Shown here: positions 7,417 to 17,077 of the stretch, piece after piece
Layout: every line of letters begins with the position of its first letter
How positions within the stretch are numbered: the first letter of the stretch is position 1
Assembly (NCBI GenBank): GCA_016183235.1
Contig: JACPFA010000010.1
Coordinates: 1 to 64,000, forward strand
DNA from: Deltaproteobacteria bacterium
GTDB taxonomy: Bacteria > UBA10199 > DSSB01 > JACPFA01
Direction of reading: 5' to 3'
Length of the DNA: 64,000 nt
Made by a program: the position numbers and the translations under genes
Notes under the pieces: generated by a model
Seen by the model: the letters and a program-made list of their open reading frames with translations, nothing else
What the model was told of the DNA's origin: nothing
Databases searched by the model: none

Positions 7417-10400
7417 CTATGGTCCATCAGGCAAGGTATAGACCAACCGAAAAGAACCATAATAATCTTGTACCTTCTTTTTATCAGTAAAATGCCGCCC
7501 GGCGGGCCAAAAAAAGCCCCCATCCGGAGTTCGGTTGGAACCTCCAAAATAATAAAAAGTATTGGGGGTTGGGCCATTCAAGGTTAGCTCTCGGGTGTTC
7601 CCCACGATATCCATTGGACCAAAGAGAGATCTGTCACGATTAAATTGGGGCTTAGGATGCCCCCCCACGGGCATCACTCGATTAGCACCAGGGTTACTAA
7701 AAGCCATCGAAGTTACGGCATAAAGAGGGTCAAAGGTATTTCCCCAAGGAAAATTCCATTTAAATTCTCCATTACGGGCAACTTTTTCTAATTCTGCTAC
7801 GGTTGGCAGACGCGCTGTCCAAAGATTTCTAAGCGCTCTTTGAGTAAACCATGCAGTAAAGGCGGTGGTGGCATCATGCGAAATAGAATGAACGGGTTGA
7901 TCATCTGAAATAGAATCACCCCATTTATCTTGAGCGGGTACAACGAGTTCATGTTGATTGGAACCCTTCTCGATAATTTCCCATTGCAATAAACTAGGAG
8001 TTGAGCGCCGATCATGAGTTAAATCTTCATAGCGTGGGAGATATTGTTGGGCTTCTTCTACCCGACCTGCAGCAACTAATGCTTGAAGAAACGTTTTATA
8101 GTGCCTAATTTGCACGGGATCAGACATGGCAAAGGCTGGTAGATGTTCTCTTCGCAAAGGGCGGGAATGAATGAACGATGGATCTCCATCATAAAAGACA
8201 TCCATACCTGTATAATAATCCCCGGCTGAAATTACGTAAAAACCTTTCGGTACAAGACGAGTGGGATAAAATGTTACGGGAAGCTCATAGGCATTACCGT
8301 TTTGTAAATAGTTACGAACATCCCTTAAACTAATGAATACAGGAATTTTTAAAGGGGCGTAACCTTCGGCGACGAATTCAAATTGATAATAGCCTGGTTT
8401 TAGGTTGACATCTTTGGGTTCACTTACCTTAAAAATGAGCGCCTCAGGATGAGGCAGGTAATTGCCATGTTCATCTGGAAGATGCGCACGAATACTCATG
8501 CCAACTGGATCAAGAGAAGGAAGATTGCTCGTCAGGCTTACACGAGTCACCCCTTCTACAGGAGAAAGGACACGATTTAAAGTACCAACGGTATCATTCT
8601 CTTCTATGGTACGTACTAAATCATCCCGGGCAACGGGGCTTAAACGGTCTTCATGTTCCACCAATTCAATCCAAGCTACTTCTGCCAATAAATTCTTGCC
8701 TTGCGGGTTGGGTTCATAAATTAAGGCATTGCTCAAGGCATTGCGGGCTTGCAACAAAAGATTATTGCGTTGCAGTTGCAGCTCTCTTAAACGATGGGGA
8801 AGCAGTTGCACCCGTCTTGCCATTTCATGATTAATAACCCCACCTTCATACATTTTATCATGGGCTTCATGAATTGCTGCAGCAACTTGGCCCATCTCTT
8901 CTTTTATGTCTTGAGCCCTTTTGATGGCATCGGTGCCTTGAGTCAATAAATGTTCATAAACCTCTCGTCGATAATCATGGCCCGAACTCTGATGAATTGA
9001 TTTAATGCCTCGGATCAATGCATCAATGTTATTTCTTAAATCCTTAACATTCTGATAACGCTGGGCCGGATCTCTTTCCATGGCCTGGAGAACAAAAACT
9101 TCTAAATTTTTCTGAGGGGGCGTTAGGGGTTGGGCGGAGAGATCTTCAAAAGCTACGATGGGGTGGTGAGCATCCAACAAACGAGTAATGATATTAAACG
9201 GGCTGAGCCGTTCACTGACATCAACATTGACCACCTTTTTGGGTTCACCACGGCCTGGATCGCCATCACGAAATTCCCATAGAGGATGAACTTGCGTTAC
9301 CAGTTCAAAAAGCATAACCCCTAAGGCATAAATATCGGGGCTACGAAAATTTGGCAGCGACCCTCCTTTTGAACCACGAACCATTTCAGGAGACATATAG
9401 AGTGGAGTCCCTGCCATCGTATCAGGGAGCGTTAATCCATCATCCGACATCACCTTCACAGCCAAGCCCAAGTCCATGATCCGTGGTTTAGCTGCGGGCA
9501 TGATCCGAATATTTTCTGGCTTAAGATCCAAATGGGCAACGCCAGCTTGGTGCATCTTTGCGACTTGATCACAAATTTCGCGAAACGTTTCTAGTAGATC
9601 TAGAAAAGTTAATTTAACCTGCCCATCCCGTACCAAGTCTAACAAATCTCTTAAATCAACCCCGGGAACATATTCCATCCGAGGAACTTTTAATCCACGT
9701 ACAATCTCAAATTGATCATAAATGGCTGGGGCAATCCCTGCGGCAAGATTAGCCGCTATTCTGGTTTCATTTTCAAATTTGGTTTGATCGACTGGAGTGA
9801 CACGACCACTATGGGGAATCTTAATAACTTCATGACGACCAAAATCTAAATTCAAAACCTGAATAGCTACACCAAAACCCCCTTGGCCCAGCTTTCTGAC
9901 CACTTGAAAACGTTTGCCTCCTGGTAGGAAATCCCCCACCTTCAAGACAAACCTACCATGGGTATACACAACTTCTCCCTGTTGTGCAGGTAACATGGTT
10001 GGAAACCTCCAACCGGTACCTGTCCCCGGAGGAGCATCTGCTGGGCCCATGGTCGCTAGGGCTGTAGAGCCAACATGATTCACCGTGGGATCTGCGCCCA
10101 TTAAAATAGGATCAAAATTGCCTGAGGGACCGCCCTCCCAAGCAAATCTTGGCCCACTCAGAGCAGACAACCGTGGAAAAACGGACGGATGCCAAGACGG
10201 TGGTAAGCGGAAACCTTTCTCAACTCCCAATTCTAAACGCTTAGCTTGATTTTCCCAATAGGCGTTCAAGGCCTGAAACCGTGGGCCAAGTAAGGCGGCA
10301 GCACCCTTCATCCCCAACGCAGCCTGAATTTGAAAGCTGCCGGCATGAATGGCACTAATGCCCAAAGGCAGGCGATGGTCGACAATACCCACTCGATATT

Positions 10401-11313
10401 CCAATTCATGGGCGGTCATTAAGCCCGCTGTGCCCGCCACATGATGCAAGAAGACATTGTTGCCCATGGTGCGGCTCACCAAACCGCCCATGCCTTTCAA
10501 TACGGGAATTGCCACCGCATTGCGCAACAAGCTTGTTTTGACGTCTGAAAAATTCAGGTAGCCTTGATGATGCCACTGAAAACCTAAATTAACCGCGGAT
10601 AGCCCACCCACTTCTGCTGCTGTACCAACCGCCCTCGCCTTCCAGATGGCACCGGTACCTTTTGCCAATTGCACCGAACGTCGGATCGACACAAATTTAG
10701 CCACTCTCCCCATCACGCCGGCCACCAGCAAAGCCGACAGCATCTCGCCGTCAAAAATATTCTGTTGCAGTTGGGTGGCATAATGCACCAACGATGGAAT
10801 AAAATATTTTGCATCCCCATTGCCTTGCAACACCGCTAATTGGGTCTTGGCAAATTCACGCACCGGGCCTGACACAGGGATGTCGAAAGGTTGTTTATCT
10901 TGGATGAGCAGGGAATATAATACCGACGCCTCTTGCAGCTTGCTGCCAAAATAGAGGTCCCTCGCTATATTTTGAATAACGGTGTCGAAAACAGCATCGG
11001 GATTATAGGCCGCCGTTAATAGTTTGATGACAATAGCACGGCTACCAACGGCCTCGCTGATACTGGTTTGAACGTCATCGGGCAACCGATGAAAAGCGCG
11101 AACCAAACTCCCGTCTCCAGCAGCGGCGGTCTCTAAAGTTGCAAAATAAGCGGGTAGCTTGGCTTCAGCCGTTGGATTTTTGGCCAACCAAAGACCCTCC
11201 AGGGCTACCACCACCCAAAGGCGTTGCCCCTGTTCGGGCCCCACGGATCCAGGTAAGCCTCGGGCAAAATCAGCCTCAAAGATGGGTTTAGTTGTGTCAA
11301 CGTAGGTATTCAT
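7417..11313 (-). CDS. large Ser/Thr protein kinase with C-terminal FGE-sulfatase-like domain
   Basis: About 1298 residues, start at the ATG at 11313. Residues ~1-440 are an unrecognised helical region with hydrophobic stretches. A Hanks-type kinase domain follows: glycine loop KLGQGGFGVA (~473), lysine in EVIKIPH, catalytic loop HLDLKPEN (~594), DLG in place of DFG (~616), and GTPLYMSPEM. It looks catalytically competent. Residues ~1030-1298 match the formylglycine-generating-enzyme/SUMF1 fold (LPTVAELEKVARNG, FPWGN, MDIVGNTRELTLNG, then GSFRLV), but the catalytic Cys of true FGE (GFRC) is absent, so this is probably a binding module. Kinase-FGE fusions are known in Myxococcota. Downstream of pyrF on the same strand, behind a palindrome. 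Confidence 0.85.
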   Translation of the reverse strand: MNTYVDTTKPIFEADFARGLPGSVGPEQGQRLWVVVALEGLWLAKNPTAEAKLPAYFATLETAAAGDGSLVRAFHRLPDDVQTSISEAVGSRAIVIKLLTAAYNPDAVFDTVIQNIARDLYFGSKLQEASVLYSLLIQDKQPFDIPVSGPVREFAKTQLAVLQGNGDAKYFIPSLVHYATQLQQNIFDGEMLSALLVAGVMGRVAKFVSIRRSVQLAKGTGAIWKARAVGTAAEVGGLSAVNLGFQWHHQGYLNFSDVKTSLLRNAVAIPVLKGMGGLVSRTMGNNVFLHHVAGTAGLMTAHELEYRVGIVDHRLPLGISAIHAGSFQIQAALGMKGAAALLGPRFQALNAYWENQAKRLELGVEKGFRLPPSWHPSVFPRLSALSGPRFAWEGGPSGNFDPILMGADPTVNHVGSTALATMGPADAPPGTGTGWRFPTMLPAQQGEVVYTHGRFVLKVGDFLPGGKRFQVVRKLGQGGFGVAIQVLNLDFGRHEVIKIPHSGRVTPVDQTKFENETRIAANLAAGIAPAIYDQFEIVRGLKVPRMEYVPGVDLRDLLDLVRDGQVKLTFLDLLETFREICDQVAKMHQAGVAHLDLKPENIRIMPAAKPRIMDLGLAVKVMSDDGLTLPDTMAGTPLYMSPEMVRGSKGGSLPNFRSPDIYALGVMLFELVTQVHPLWEFRDGDPGRGEPKKVVNVDVSERLSPFNIITRLLDAHHPIVAFEDLSAQPLTPPQKNLEVFVLQAMERDPAQRYQNVKDLRNNIDALIRGIKSIHQSSGHDYRREVYEHLLTQGTDAIKRAQDIKEEMGQVAAAIHEAHDKMYEGGVINHEMARRVQLLPHRLRELQLQRNNLLLQARNALSNALIYEPNPQGKNLLAEVAWIELVEHEDRLSPVARDDLVRTIEENDTVGTLNRVLSPVEGVTRVSLTSNLPSLDPVGMSIRAHLPDEHGNYLPHPEALIFKVSEPKDVNLKPGYYQFEFVAEGYAPLKIPVFISLRDVRNYLQNGNAYELPVTFYPTRLVPKGFYVISAGDYYTGMDVFYDGDPSFIHSRPLRREHLPAFAMSDPVQIRHYKTFLQALVAAGRVEEAQQYLPRYEDLTHDRRSTPSLLQWEIIEKGSNQHELVVPAQDKWGDSISDDQPVHSISHDATTAFTAWFTQRALRNLWTARLPTVAELEKVARNGEFKWNFPWGNTFDPLYAVTSMAFSNPGANRVMPVGGHPKPQFNRDRSLFGPMDIVGNTRELTLNGPTPNTFYYFGGSNRTPDGGFFWPAGRHFTDKKKVQDYYGSFRLVYTLPDGP

Positions 11314-11332
11314 ACACAAAATTTATTATTAA

Positions 11333-11506
11333 CCTAAAAACGGCAGTTGACGATATGTTTCTTCGGATTCTTCTGAAATAACGCGCGATTTGTCATTGCG
11401 AGCCCTGCACCAGCGGGGTGAAGCAATCTCGCTTGGGCCAATTGAGATTGCTTCACCCTGCTGGGCTCGCAATGACAGAGAAGCAATTTCAACTGCCGTT
11501 TTTAGG
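11333..11506. repeat. palindrome with a nested CATTGCGAG repeat
   Basis: Outer arms CCTAAAAACGGCAGTTGA (11333-11350) and its exact complement (11489-11506) enclose a second, independent palindrome, TGTCATTGCGAGCCC (11391) to GGGCTCGCAATGACA (11477). It lies between pyrF and the kinase gene, 20 bp before the kinase start codon. Confidence 0.8.
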
Positions 11507-11551
11507 ATTAAAAAGATATCCTGACCTCTAGGGCCCATTTCGGCTAAGGGC

Positions 11552-12262
11552 CTAGTTTGTTGCCAGCAATTGTTTCACCACAGCCTTAGGGTCATCGGCC
11601 GTTAAGATAGGCCTACCCACGACAATATAATCTGCCCCGGCGGCAAAGGCCTCTTGGGCTGTGAGCACGCGCTTTTGATCCCCATGGGGTGAACCCGGCG
11701 GCCTGATGCCTGGGGTGACTAATTTTAGAGTTTTGGGGAACTTCTGCCGTAAAATTTCAATTTCTAAGGGCGAACAAACAACCCCGGAGAGTTTGGCAGC
11801 TTCGGCAAGCTTGGCTAGGCGTAGCACCTGCTCAGAAATTGGGTCGCTAATCCCCAAAAACGAAAGATCGTTTAGGCTGGTCAATACAGTGACTGCCACG
11901 ATAAGCGGTGCATGCACTTTAAGCCGCTGCGCTTCTTCTTGCGCAGCAAGGCTGGCTACCTGCAGCATTTCTAAACCACCGCTGGCATGAACCGTTAGCA
12001 TATCGACTTTCATACCCACGGCCACCCGGCAGGCCTCAGCAACGGTATTGGGGATGTCGTGCAATTTTAAATCAAGAAAAACGCGCTTTTTTTGTTTTTT
12101 TAGCCAGTGAACGATCACCGGCCCTTCTTGGCTAAAGAGCCTCAACCCCACTTTATACCATTGCACAGCACTGCCTAAACGACGAACCATGCCCTTGGCC
12201 GCTTTGAGATTGGCCACATCAAGTGCACAAATGAGTTTTGAATTAGGATAAGCATTTTTCAT
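11552..12262 (-). CDS. pyrF: orotidine 5'-phosphate decarboxylase
   Basis: A 236-residue TIM-barrel enzyme removing CO2 from OMP to give UMP, the last step of pyrimidine synthesis. The signature VFLDLKLHDIPNTV (~residues 60-73) has the catalytic Asp-Lys-Asp set, ICALDVANL near the start is the first Asp, and VTPGIRPPGSPHGDQKR with YIVVGRPI near the end binds phosphate. Length is normal. It overlaps proS by 20 bp, so the two are translated together as the end of the ispG-proS-pyrF operon. Confidence 0.93.
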   Translation of the reverse strand: MKNAYPNSKLICALDVANLKAAKGMVRRLGSAVQWYKVGLRLFSQEGPVIVHWLKKQKKRVFLDLKLHDIPNTVAEACRVAVGMKVDMLTVHASGGLEMLQVASLAAQEEAQRLKVHAPLIVAVTVLTSLNDLSFLGISDPISEQVLRLAKLAEAAKLSGVVCSPLEIEILRQKFPKTLKLVTPGIRPPGSPHGDQKRVLTAQEAFAAGADYIVVGRPILTADDPKAVVKQLLATN

Positions 12263-13958
12263 GATGAATTTTTTGAACCGTAGAAACTAATTCTGCCAAG
12301 GTAACTTTGTTAACCGAACCATTGGCCCGAGTTTTAATTTCCACACAACTATCTTTAAGCCCACGTGCCCCTACCACAATGCGATAGGGAATACCGATAA
12401 GATCGCTATCTTTAAATTTCATCCCCGGAGAAATTACCCGATCATCCCATAAAACCTCAATGCCTGCAGCTCGTAATTGTTGGTAAAACTCTTCGCTAAC
12501 TTTTCTTACTTCATCTTTTTCAATATCAAGGGATACCAAATGAAAATGAAACGGCGCAATTTGATAAGGCCAAATCATGCCATTGGCATCGTGATTTTGC
12601 TCGATCGCAGCGGCCGCCGTGCGGCTGACCCCAATGCCATAGGTGCCCATAATCATGACTTGCTCTTGGCCCTTTTCGTCGAGGTAAACGGCCTTCATGC
12701 TTTTGGAATATTTGGTGCCCAAATAAAAAATTTGCCCAACTTCAATGCCACGATGTTCTTCATATTTCCCGCTAGCACAATGGGGGCAAGCATCGCCTGC
12801 CATGGCTCGCCGCAAATCATAATATCCCTTCACCTTAAAATCACTCAGATTAACATTTTGCAAATGTAAATCTTGGGCATTAGCCCCGGTAATAAATTGG
12901 CCTATTCCGGCAATTTCAAAATCGGCATAAATAGGGATTTGCAAACCGATCGGACCTGAAAAACCCAATGGGCCGCCGGTAACCTTTTCGATTTCAGCAC
13001 CGGTCGCCATGATGAGTTCTTGGCAGCCTAAAACATTTTTAAGTTTGGCTTCCATGAGCTCACGATCGCCCCGCACTAAAGCTGCAATAAAATTTTGATC
13101 GGCTTTATAAATGAGCGTTTTTACGAGTTGTTGAGGATTGGCATTTAAAAATTTGGCAACGTCTTCAACCGTGTGCATGCCAGGGGTTTTGACTTTTTTA
13201 GCTTGACCAGCACTCGCATTTTGCTCGAGCGGCTTTAACTTGCCTAAGGCCGCTTTTTCAACATTGGCCGCATATTCACATTGGTTACAGCTCAAAATTA
13301 TGTCTTCGCCACTAGCCGCCAACACCTGAAACTCATGACTCTTGCTGCCACCAATATTACCGGTCATGGCCTCGACCGCTCGAAACTTTAAACCACACCG
13401 AGAAAAAATCTTTTTATAGGCCTGCCCCATATTTTCATATTCTTGTAAACACGAGGCCTCATCGACATGAAAAGAATAACCATCTTTCATGATAAATTCG
13501 CGCCCCCGCATTAAACCATAGCGTGGGCGCACTTCGTCGCGAAACTTGGTTTGAATTTGAAAAAGATTCATGGGTAATTGACGATAAGAACTTACATTAT
13601 TGCGCACTAAATCAGTAATCGCTTCTTCGTGGGTAGGCCCAATACAAAAATCCCGATCATGACGATCTTTGAAGCGCAGCAACTCTTTGCCATAATAATT
13701 CCAACGCCCGGTTTCGATCCACAGCTCCGCTGGCATCACAATGGGCAGCAACACCTGTTGGGCACCAGCCGCTGTCATTTCTTCTTCAATGATGCGTTCA
13801 ATTTTGCGCAACACCCGCTGCGCCAATGGCAAAAAAGTATAAACTCCGGCAGCCAGTTTACGAATATAACCCGCCCGTATCATGAGTTGGTGGCTCGCTA
13901 CCTCGGCATCACTGGGGGCTTCGCGTAAGGTTGGGATTAGCAACTGACTTTGTTTCAT
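12243..13958 (-). CDS. proS: prolyl-tRNA synthetase (bacterial type with editing domain)
   Basis: A 571-residue class II synthetase charging tRNA-Pro. Motif 1 is around GVYTFLPLAQRVLRKIERII (truncated here), motif 2 is FRDEVRPRYGLMRGREFIMK (~141-160), motif 3 is GTYGIGVSRTAAAAIEQNHD (~440-459). Between motifs 2 and 3 lies the YbaK-like editing insertion (~225-385, with LVKTLIYKAD and GATGAEIEK-like features), which removes mischarged Ala. The C-terminal anticodon-binding domain is ~470-571. Length equals the standard E. coli type. The ATG overlaps the ispG stop by 4 bp (13955-13958), and the end overlaps pyrF. Confidence 0.95.
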   Translation of the reverse strand: MKQSQLLIPTLREAPSDAEVASHQLMIRAGYIRKLAAGVYTFLPLAQRVLRKIERIIEEEMTAAGAQQVLLPIVMPAELWIETGRWNYYGKELLRFKDRHDRDFCIGPTHEEAITDLVRNNVSSYRQLPMNLFQIQTKFRDEVRPRYGLMRGREFIMKDGYSFHVDEASCLQEYENMGQAYKKIFSRCGLKFRAVEAMTGNIGGSKSHEFQVLAASGEDIILSCNQCEYAANVEKAALGKLKPLEQNASAGQAKKVKTPGMHTVEDVAKFLNANPQQLVKTLIYKADQNFIAALVRGDRELMEAKLKNVLGCQELIMATGAEIEKVTGGPLGFSGPIGLQIPIYADFEIAGIGQFITGANAQDLHLQNVNLSDFKVKGYYDLRRAMAGDACPHCASGKYEEHRGIEVGQIFYLGTKYSKSMKAVYLDEKGQEQVMIMGTYGIGVSRTAAAAIEQNHDANGMIWPYQIAPFHFHLVSLDIEKDEVRKVSEEFYQQLRAAGIEVLWDDRVISPGMKFKDSDLIGIPYRIVVGARGLKDSCVEIKTRANGSVNKVTLAELVSTVQKIHHEKCLS

Positions 13959-16090
13959 GCGGTTACCTGAATAGGTTCAACCCATTTCCCATGGGCTTTG
14001 ATTAAATCAATTAACTTTTCCACAGCTACTTCGGAAGGAAGATTTTTTTCGACACATTCCTTGCCCACATAAAGGTGAATCCGCCCTGGCCCTCCGCCCA
14101 CATAGCCAAAATCGGCATCGGCCATTTCACCAGGCCCATTCACAATGCAACCCATGATGGCAATTTTCACCCCTTTTAAATGGGAAGTGTTCGCCTTAAC
14201 CTTTTGCGTTGTGGTTTGTAAATCAAATTGCGTGCGCCCACAAGATGGGCAAGCAATAAATTCGGTTTTGGATAAACGCACCCTACAACCTTGCAACAAA
14301 TTATAAGCGAGATGCACTGCCGCATGGGGGTCGGCTAAGGGAATAGAAATAATATCGCCCAAACCGTCAATCAACAAACTGCCCAATTCTCCACACAACA
14401 AAAGATGATCTTGTTGAGAAATTTTTGGGGAAGATAAACGGAGCGGAGTATAAAGGTTTTCTTGTTTTAAGCGCGCAGCTAAATAACGGTTGTGATGCAA
14501 AACGTCAGATCCTTGCCAACATAGATGCACCGGCACTTGCTCAAGTTTGGCAAGCTTGGCCAATTCGACCAAAGTTTCCACATTCTCATCTACCTTCCAT
14601 TCCAAACTCGCCGGCCAAAGTTTAGCCACCCGTAAAATTTCCAAGGCCTGATTTTTCCAACCTTCTTCATTCAAGGTTCGATCCGGGCACACGCTAACCT
14701 TATCAACCATGGGCACAACTTGCGGAAACAAAACCCCCTGATCCCCCAAGTCGATCGCTAAGGCCAACTTAGGAAATCTTTTGCGAAATGTTGCAAACAA
14801 TGAAAGATTTTTTTCTAACCTTTGCGCATCACGAATCACAACCGACACAATCTCAGGCACTCGTTCCTCTTGCAAAAGCTTCTCCAACTCAACCCAGGGG
14901 ATTTCGCCACCTTGCAAATCAACCTGCACCCGCACACTATGCTTCCCCCCCACCCAGCAAGGCCCCACCCCCACCGTCTCCGCCGCCCTGCGGACATGTT
15001 GAAGGGGGTCAAAGGGTAACGATGTACTGACAAGATCCTCTGAAGGCCTTTCGCAAGCCATTGCCGAAGCGGCGGGCCCTTCATGAGTGCTGGCAGGGAC
15101 GGAAAGCCGCGGCCCGGCTTGGCGGGAACGCGGAAGGCTTCCGTCCCTGCCAGCACCATGAAGGTCGCCGCGAGAGGCACCGGCTTGCGAAAGGCCTTCA
15201 GAGGATCTTGTCAGTATTTGGTTAAATGGCCTAACGAGGCTTTGCGCGACGGGGATTTCGTAAATGCTGTCTTCGGTAAGTGACACCCGAATCGTATCCC
15301 CAATTCCATCTTGCAACAAAGTCAGTATGCCAATGGCCGATTTGATGCGCCCATCCACCCCATCCCCCGCCTCCGTCACCCCTAAATGAACAGGATACGT
15401 CCACCCCAACTCATTCATGCGATCCACCAACAAGCGATAGGCCTGCACCATGACTTGGGTGTTGGAAGCTTTCATCGACAAAATAATTTGCCGATAATTT
15501 TCATCTTCACAAATGCGCAAAAATTCTAACGCTGATTCCACCATGCCGAGCGGAGTATCCCCATAACGGTTCATAATGCGATCAGAGAGCGAACCATGAT
15601 TGGTGCCAATGCGCATAGCCACCCCACGGCTTTTGCACTTACGCACCAAGGGTAAAAATTTGTCGCGAATTCTCGCCAACTCTTCTTCATATTCCGCATC
15701 GGTATAATCTCGTTCCACAAAGAGTTTGCGATCGGCATAATTGCCCGGGTTGACCCTAACTTTTTCAACATAGTCGGCCGCAATCTCGGCGGCATTGGGT
15801 GTAAAGTGAATGTCGGCTACCAAGGGAACCTTAATCCCACGGCGGCGAAGTTCATCACGAATATTTTTTAAATTTTCAGCATGCTTAATCGTGGGGGCCG
15901 TAATGCGCACAATCTCGCAGCCCACCTTCACCAAACTTTCGGCCTCTGCCACCACGGCTTGGGTATTGAGCGTATCGGCAATGGTCATGGACTGCACCCG
16001 AATCGGGTTAGAAGCACCCACCCCCACCTCACCCACCTTTACCTCATGGGTCTTGCGCCGCCCATAATAATAGAGAGAAGGAACATACAT
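13955..16090 (-). CDS. ispG: 4-hydroxy-3-methylbut-2-enyl diphosphate synthase, large three-domain form, with a palindrome-encoded insertion
   Basis: A 711-residue IspG (GcpE), the iron-sulfur enzyme of the MEP isoprenoid pathway turning MEcPP into HMBPP. The TIM barrel is residues ~1-290 (VRVQSMTIADT-like start, VADIHFTPNAA, IRIGTNHGSLSDR-like, HLGVTEAGDG). The C-terminal [4Fe-4S] domain has CPSCGRTQFD and GCIVNGPGEMADADFG, giving the three Cys ligands. An extra central domain (~360-600) marks the large type found in plants and many bacteria. Residues ~292-355, just after LVRPFN, are encoded by a 192-bp palindrome (15025-15216) inserted without a frameshift at the linker between barrel and middle domain. 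First gene of the ispG-proS-pyrF operon. Confidence 0.93.
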   Translation of the reverse strand: MYVPSLYYYGRRKTHEVKVGEVGVGASNPIRVQSMTIADTLNTQAVVAEAESLVKVGCEIVRITAPTIKHAENLKNIRDELRRRGIKVPLVADIHFTPNAAEIAADYVEKVRVNPGNYADRKLFVERDYTDAEYEEELARIRDKFLPLVRKCKSRGVAMRIGTNHGSLSDRIMNRYGDTPLGMVESALEFLRICEDENYRQIILSMKASNTQVMVQAYRLLVDRMNELGWTYPVHLGVTEAGDGVDGRIKSAIGILTLLQDGIGDTIRVSLTEDSIYEIPVAQSLVRPFNQILTRSSEGLSQAGASRGDLHGAGRDGSLPRSRQAGPRLSVPASTHEGPAASAMACERPSEDLVSTSLPFDPLQHVRRAAETVGVGPCWVGGKHSVRVQVDLQGGEIPWVELEKLLQEERVPEIVSVVIRDAQRLEKNLSLFATFRKRFPKLALAIDLGDQGVLFPQVVPMVDKVSVCPDRTLNEEGWKNQALEILRVAKLWPASLEWKVDENVETLVELAKLAKLEQVPVHLCWQGSDVLHHNRYLAARLKQENLYTPLRLSSPKISQQDHLLLCGELGSLLIDGLGDIISIPLADPHAAVHLAYNLLQGCRVRLSKTEFIACPSCGRTQFDLQTTTQKVKANTSHLKGVKIAIMGCIVNGPGEMADADFGYVGGGPGRIHLYVGKECVEKNLPSEVAVEKLIDLIKAHGKWVEPIQVTA
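15025..15216. repeat. palindromic element, family 3, copy a, inserted inside ispG
   Basis: Arms TACTGACAAGATCCTCTGAA... (15025-15059) and the exact complement (15182-15216) are 35 bp perfect. The core (GAAGCGGCGGGCCC, CATGA, GGAACGCGGAAGG, GGTCGCCGC) is that of the intergenic copies at 25321, 29337, 42231, 46537 and 51483. The span is exactly 64 codons, so ispG stays open, and the encoded peptide is rich in Ser, Arg, Gly and Ala. Confidence 0.88.
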
Positions 16091-16196
16091 TGGGTCTTAC
16101 TTATCGATTTGACAGGCAAAAATCAAGCCACGAAACTTCTTAAAAAATCCCAAAAAATCCAATTGCTTTCCTTGCCTATTTTTCTTAGTTTTAATT

Positions 16197-16766
16197 ATGC
16201 CCATCAAAAAGAATCCCTCTATAAAAAAACAGAAACCCCACCTCAAAGACACTCCTGAGCCAGAACGCTATGCTCGCATCATCGCTGAGCAGGTGCAAAG
16301 CCAATTTGAGCTTATGCAGGAAAATTTGAACACCATCAAAGATGACCTTGGCGCTGAACTACGGGTGTTTAAAAAAGAAGTGATGGCTGAATTTGCCAAG
16401 GTTGACATGAGGTTTTTAGCCAATGAAAAACGCTGGGATCAGAACGATCGGCGATGGGAAGCAAACGATCGGCGATGGGAAGCAAACGATCGGCAATGGG
16501 AGGCAAATGATCGGCGATGGGAAGCAAATGATCGGCGATGGGAAGCAAATGATGAACAATTAAGGGGGCTCAAACAAGAAATCCAAGGCGTACGCACGGA
16601 ACTAAAACAAGAAATCCAAGGCGTAACTACGGAATTAACCCAAAAAGTCCAAGACTCTGAATTGCGACTTTCTCAAAAAATCGATCAAAACAATGACCGC
16701 GTAACAACTATAGAAGAAGACGTCAGCCTTTTAAAAACGACTTCCCACACCCACCCGCCAACCTAG
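16197..16766 (+). CDS. coiled-coil protein with RRWEAND heptad repeats
   Basis: A 189-residue hydrophilic protein, basic at the N-terminus. Residues ~25-75 form one helix, then residues 78-119 are six perfect or near-perfect heptads (KRWDQND, then five copies of RR/QWEAND), and ~120-180 continues as coiled coil with two EIQGV(R/T)TEL repeats. A Trp at one heptad position and charged residues elsewhere suggest a rigid oligomerising stalk. Similar DUF-type coiled-coil proteins are common beside other genes but have no assigned role. No signal peptide; transcribed away from ispG. Confidence 0.75.
   Translation: MPIKKNPSIKKQKPHLKDTPEPERYARIIAEQVQSQFELMQENLNTIKDDLGAELRVFKKEVMAEFAKVDMRFLANEKRWDQNDRRWEANDRRWEANDRQWEANDRRWEANDRRWEANDEQLRGLKQEIQGVRTELKQEIQGVTTELTQKVQDSELRLSQKIDQNNDRVTTIEEDVSLLKTTSHTHPPT
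16428..16553 (+). repeat. tandem 21-bp repeat encoding RRWEAND
   Basis: Six consecutive 21-base units (GATCGGCGATGGGAAGCAAA type) encode the heptads of the coiled-coil protein. The units differ from each other by few bases, so recent duplication or slippage is likely. Confidence 0.85.
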
Positions 16767-17077
16767 GTCCCTTTAGAACTAGTACATAGAGCCTACCAAG
16801 CAGAAAGGGCATATCGTGCGGTGGTACGGACCCTGGGGATGGGATCCTGCTTCAGGGGTATGACGCAAGGAAGTGAAGATATTGATCGCTTGCGATCGAA
16901 CAATTCTACGCTACTTTTCCTTCGGTTTTTCCGATAATACATAACAGAAAATTGGTTTTCAAGAATTTGTGAGGGATATGTCCCCCAAATAAAAATCATG
17001 TGTTCTAAAAACACTAGTGAAATCAGTGACTAATAAGCAGGTCACTGTGACCCTGAAATTACTTTAGTTTAAATTTT
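16767..17077. other. 311-bp intergenic stretch without a gene
   Basis: No convincing coding frame. The last part holds an IR CAGTGAC/GTCACTG (17024-17030 and 17041-17047) and, overlapping it, the dyad GGTCACTGTGACC (17040-17052). Confidence 0.5.
17040..17052 (+). promoter_or_regulatory. GGTCAC-T-GTGACC dyad upstream of the 17078 gene
   Basis: A perfect 6+1+6 inverted repeat 25 bases before the ATG at 17078. It may be an operator for this gene, which otherwise lacks a clear promoter or Shine-Dalgarno sequence. Inference only. Confidence 0.3.
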
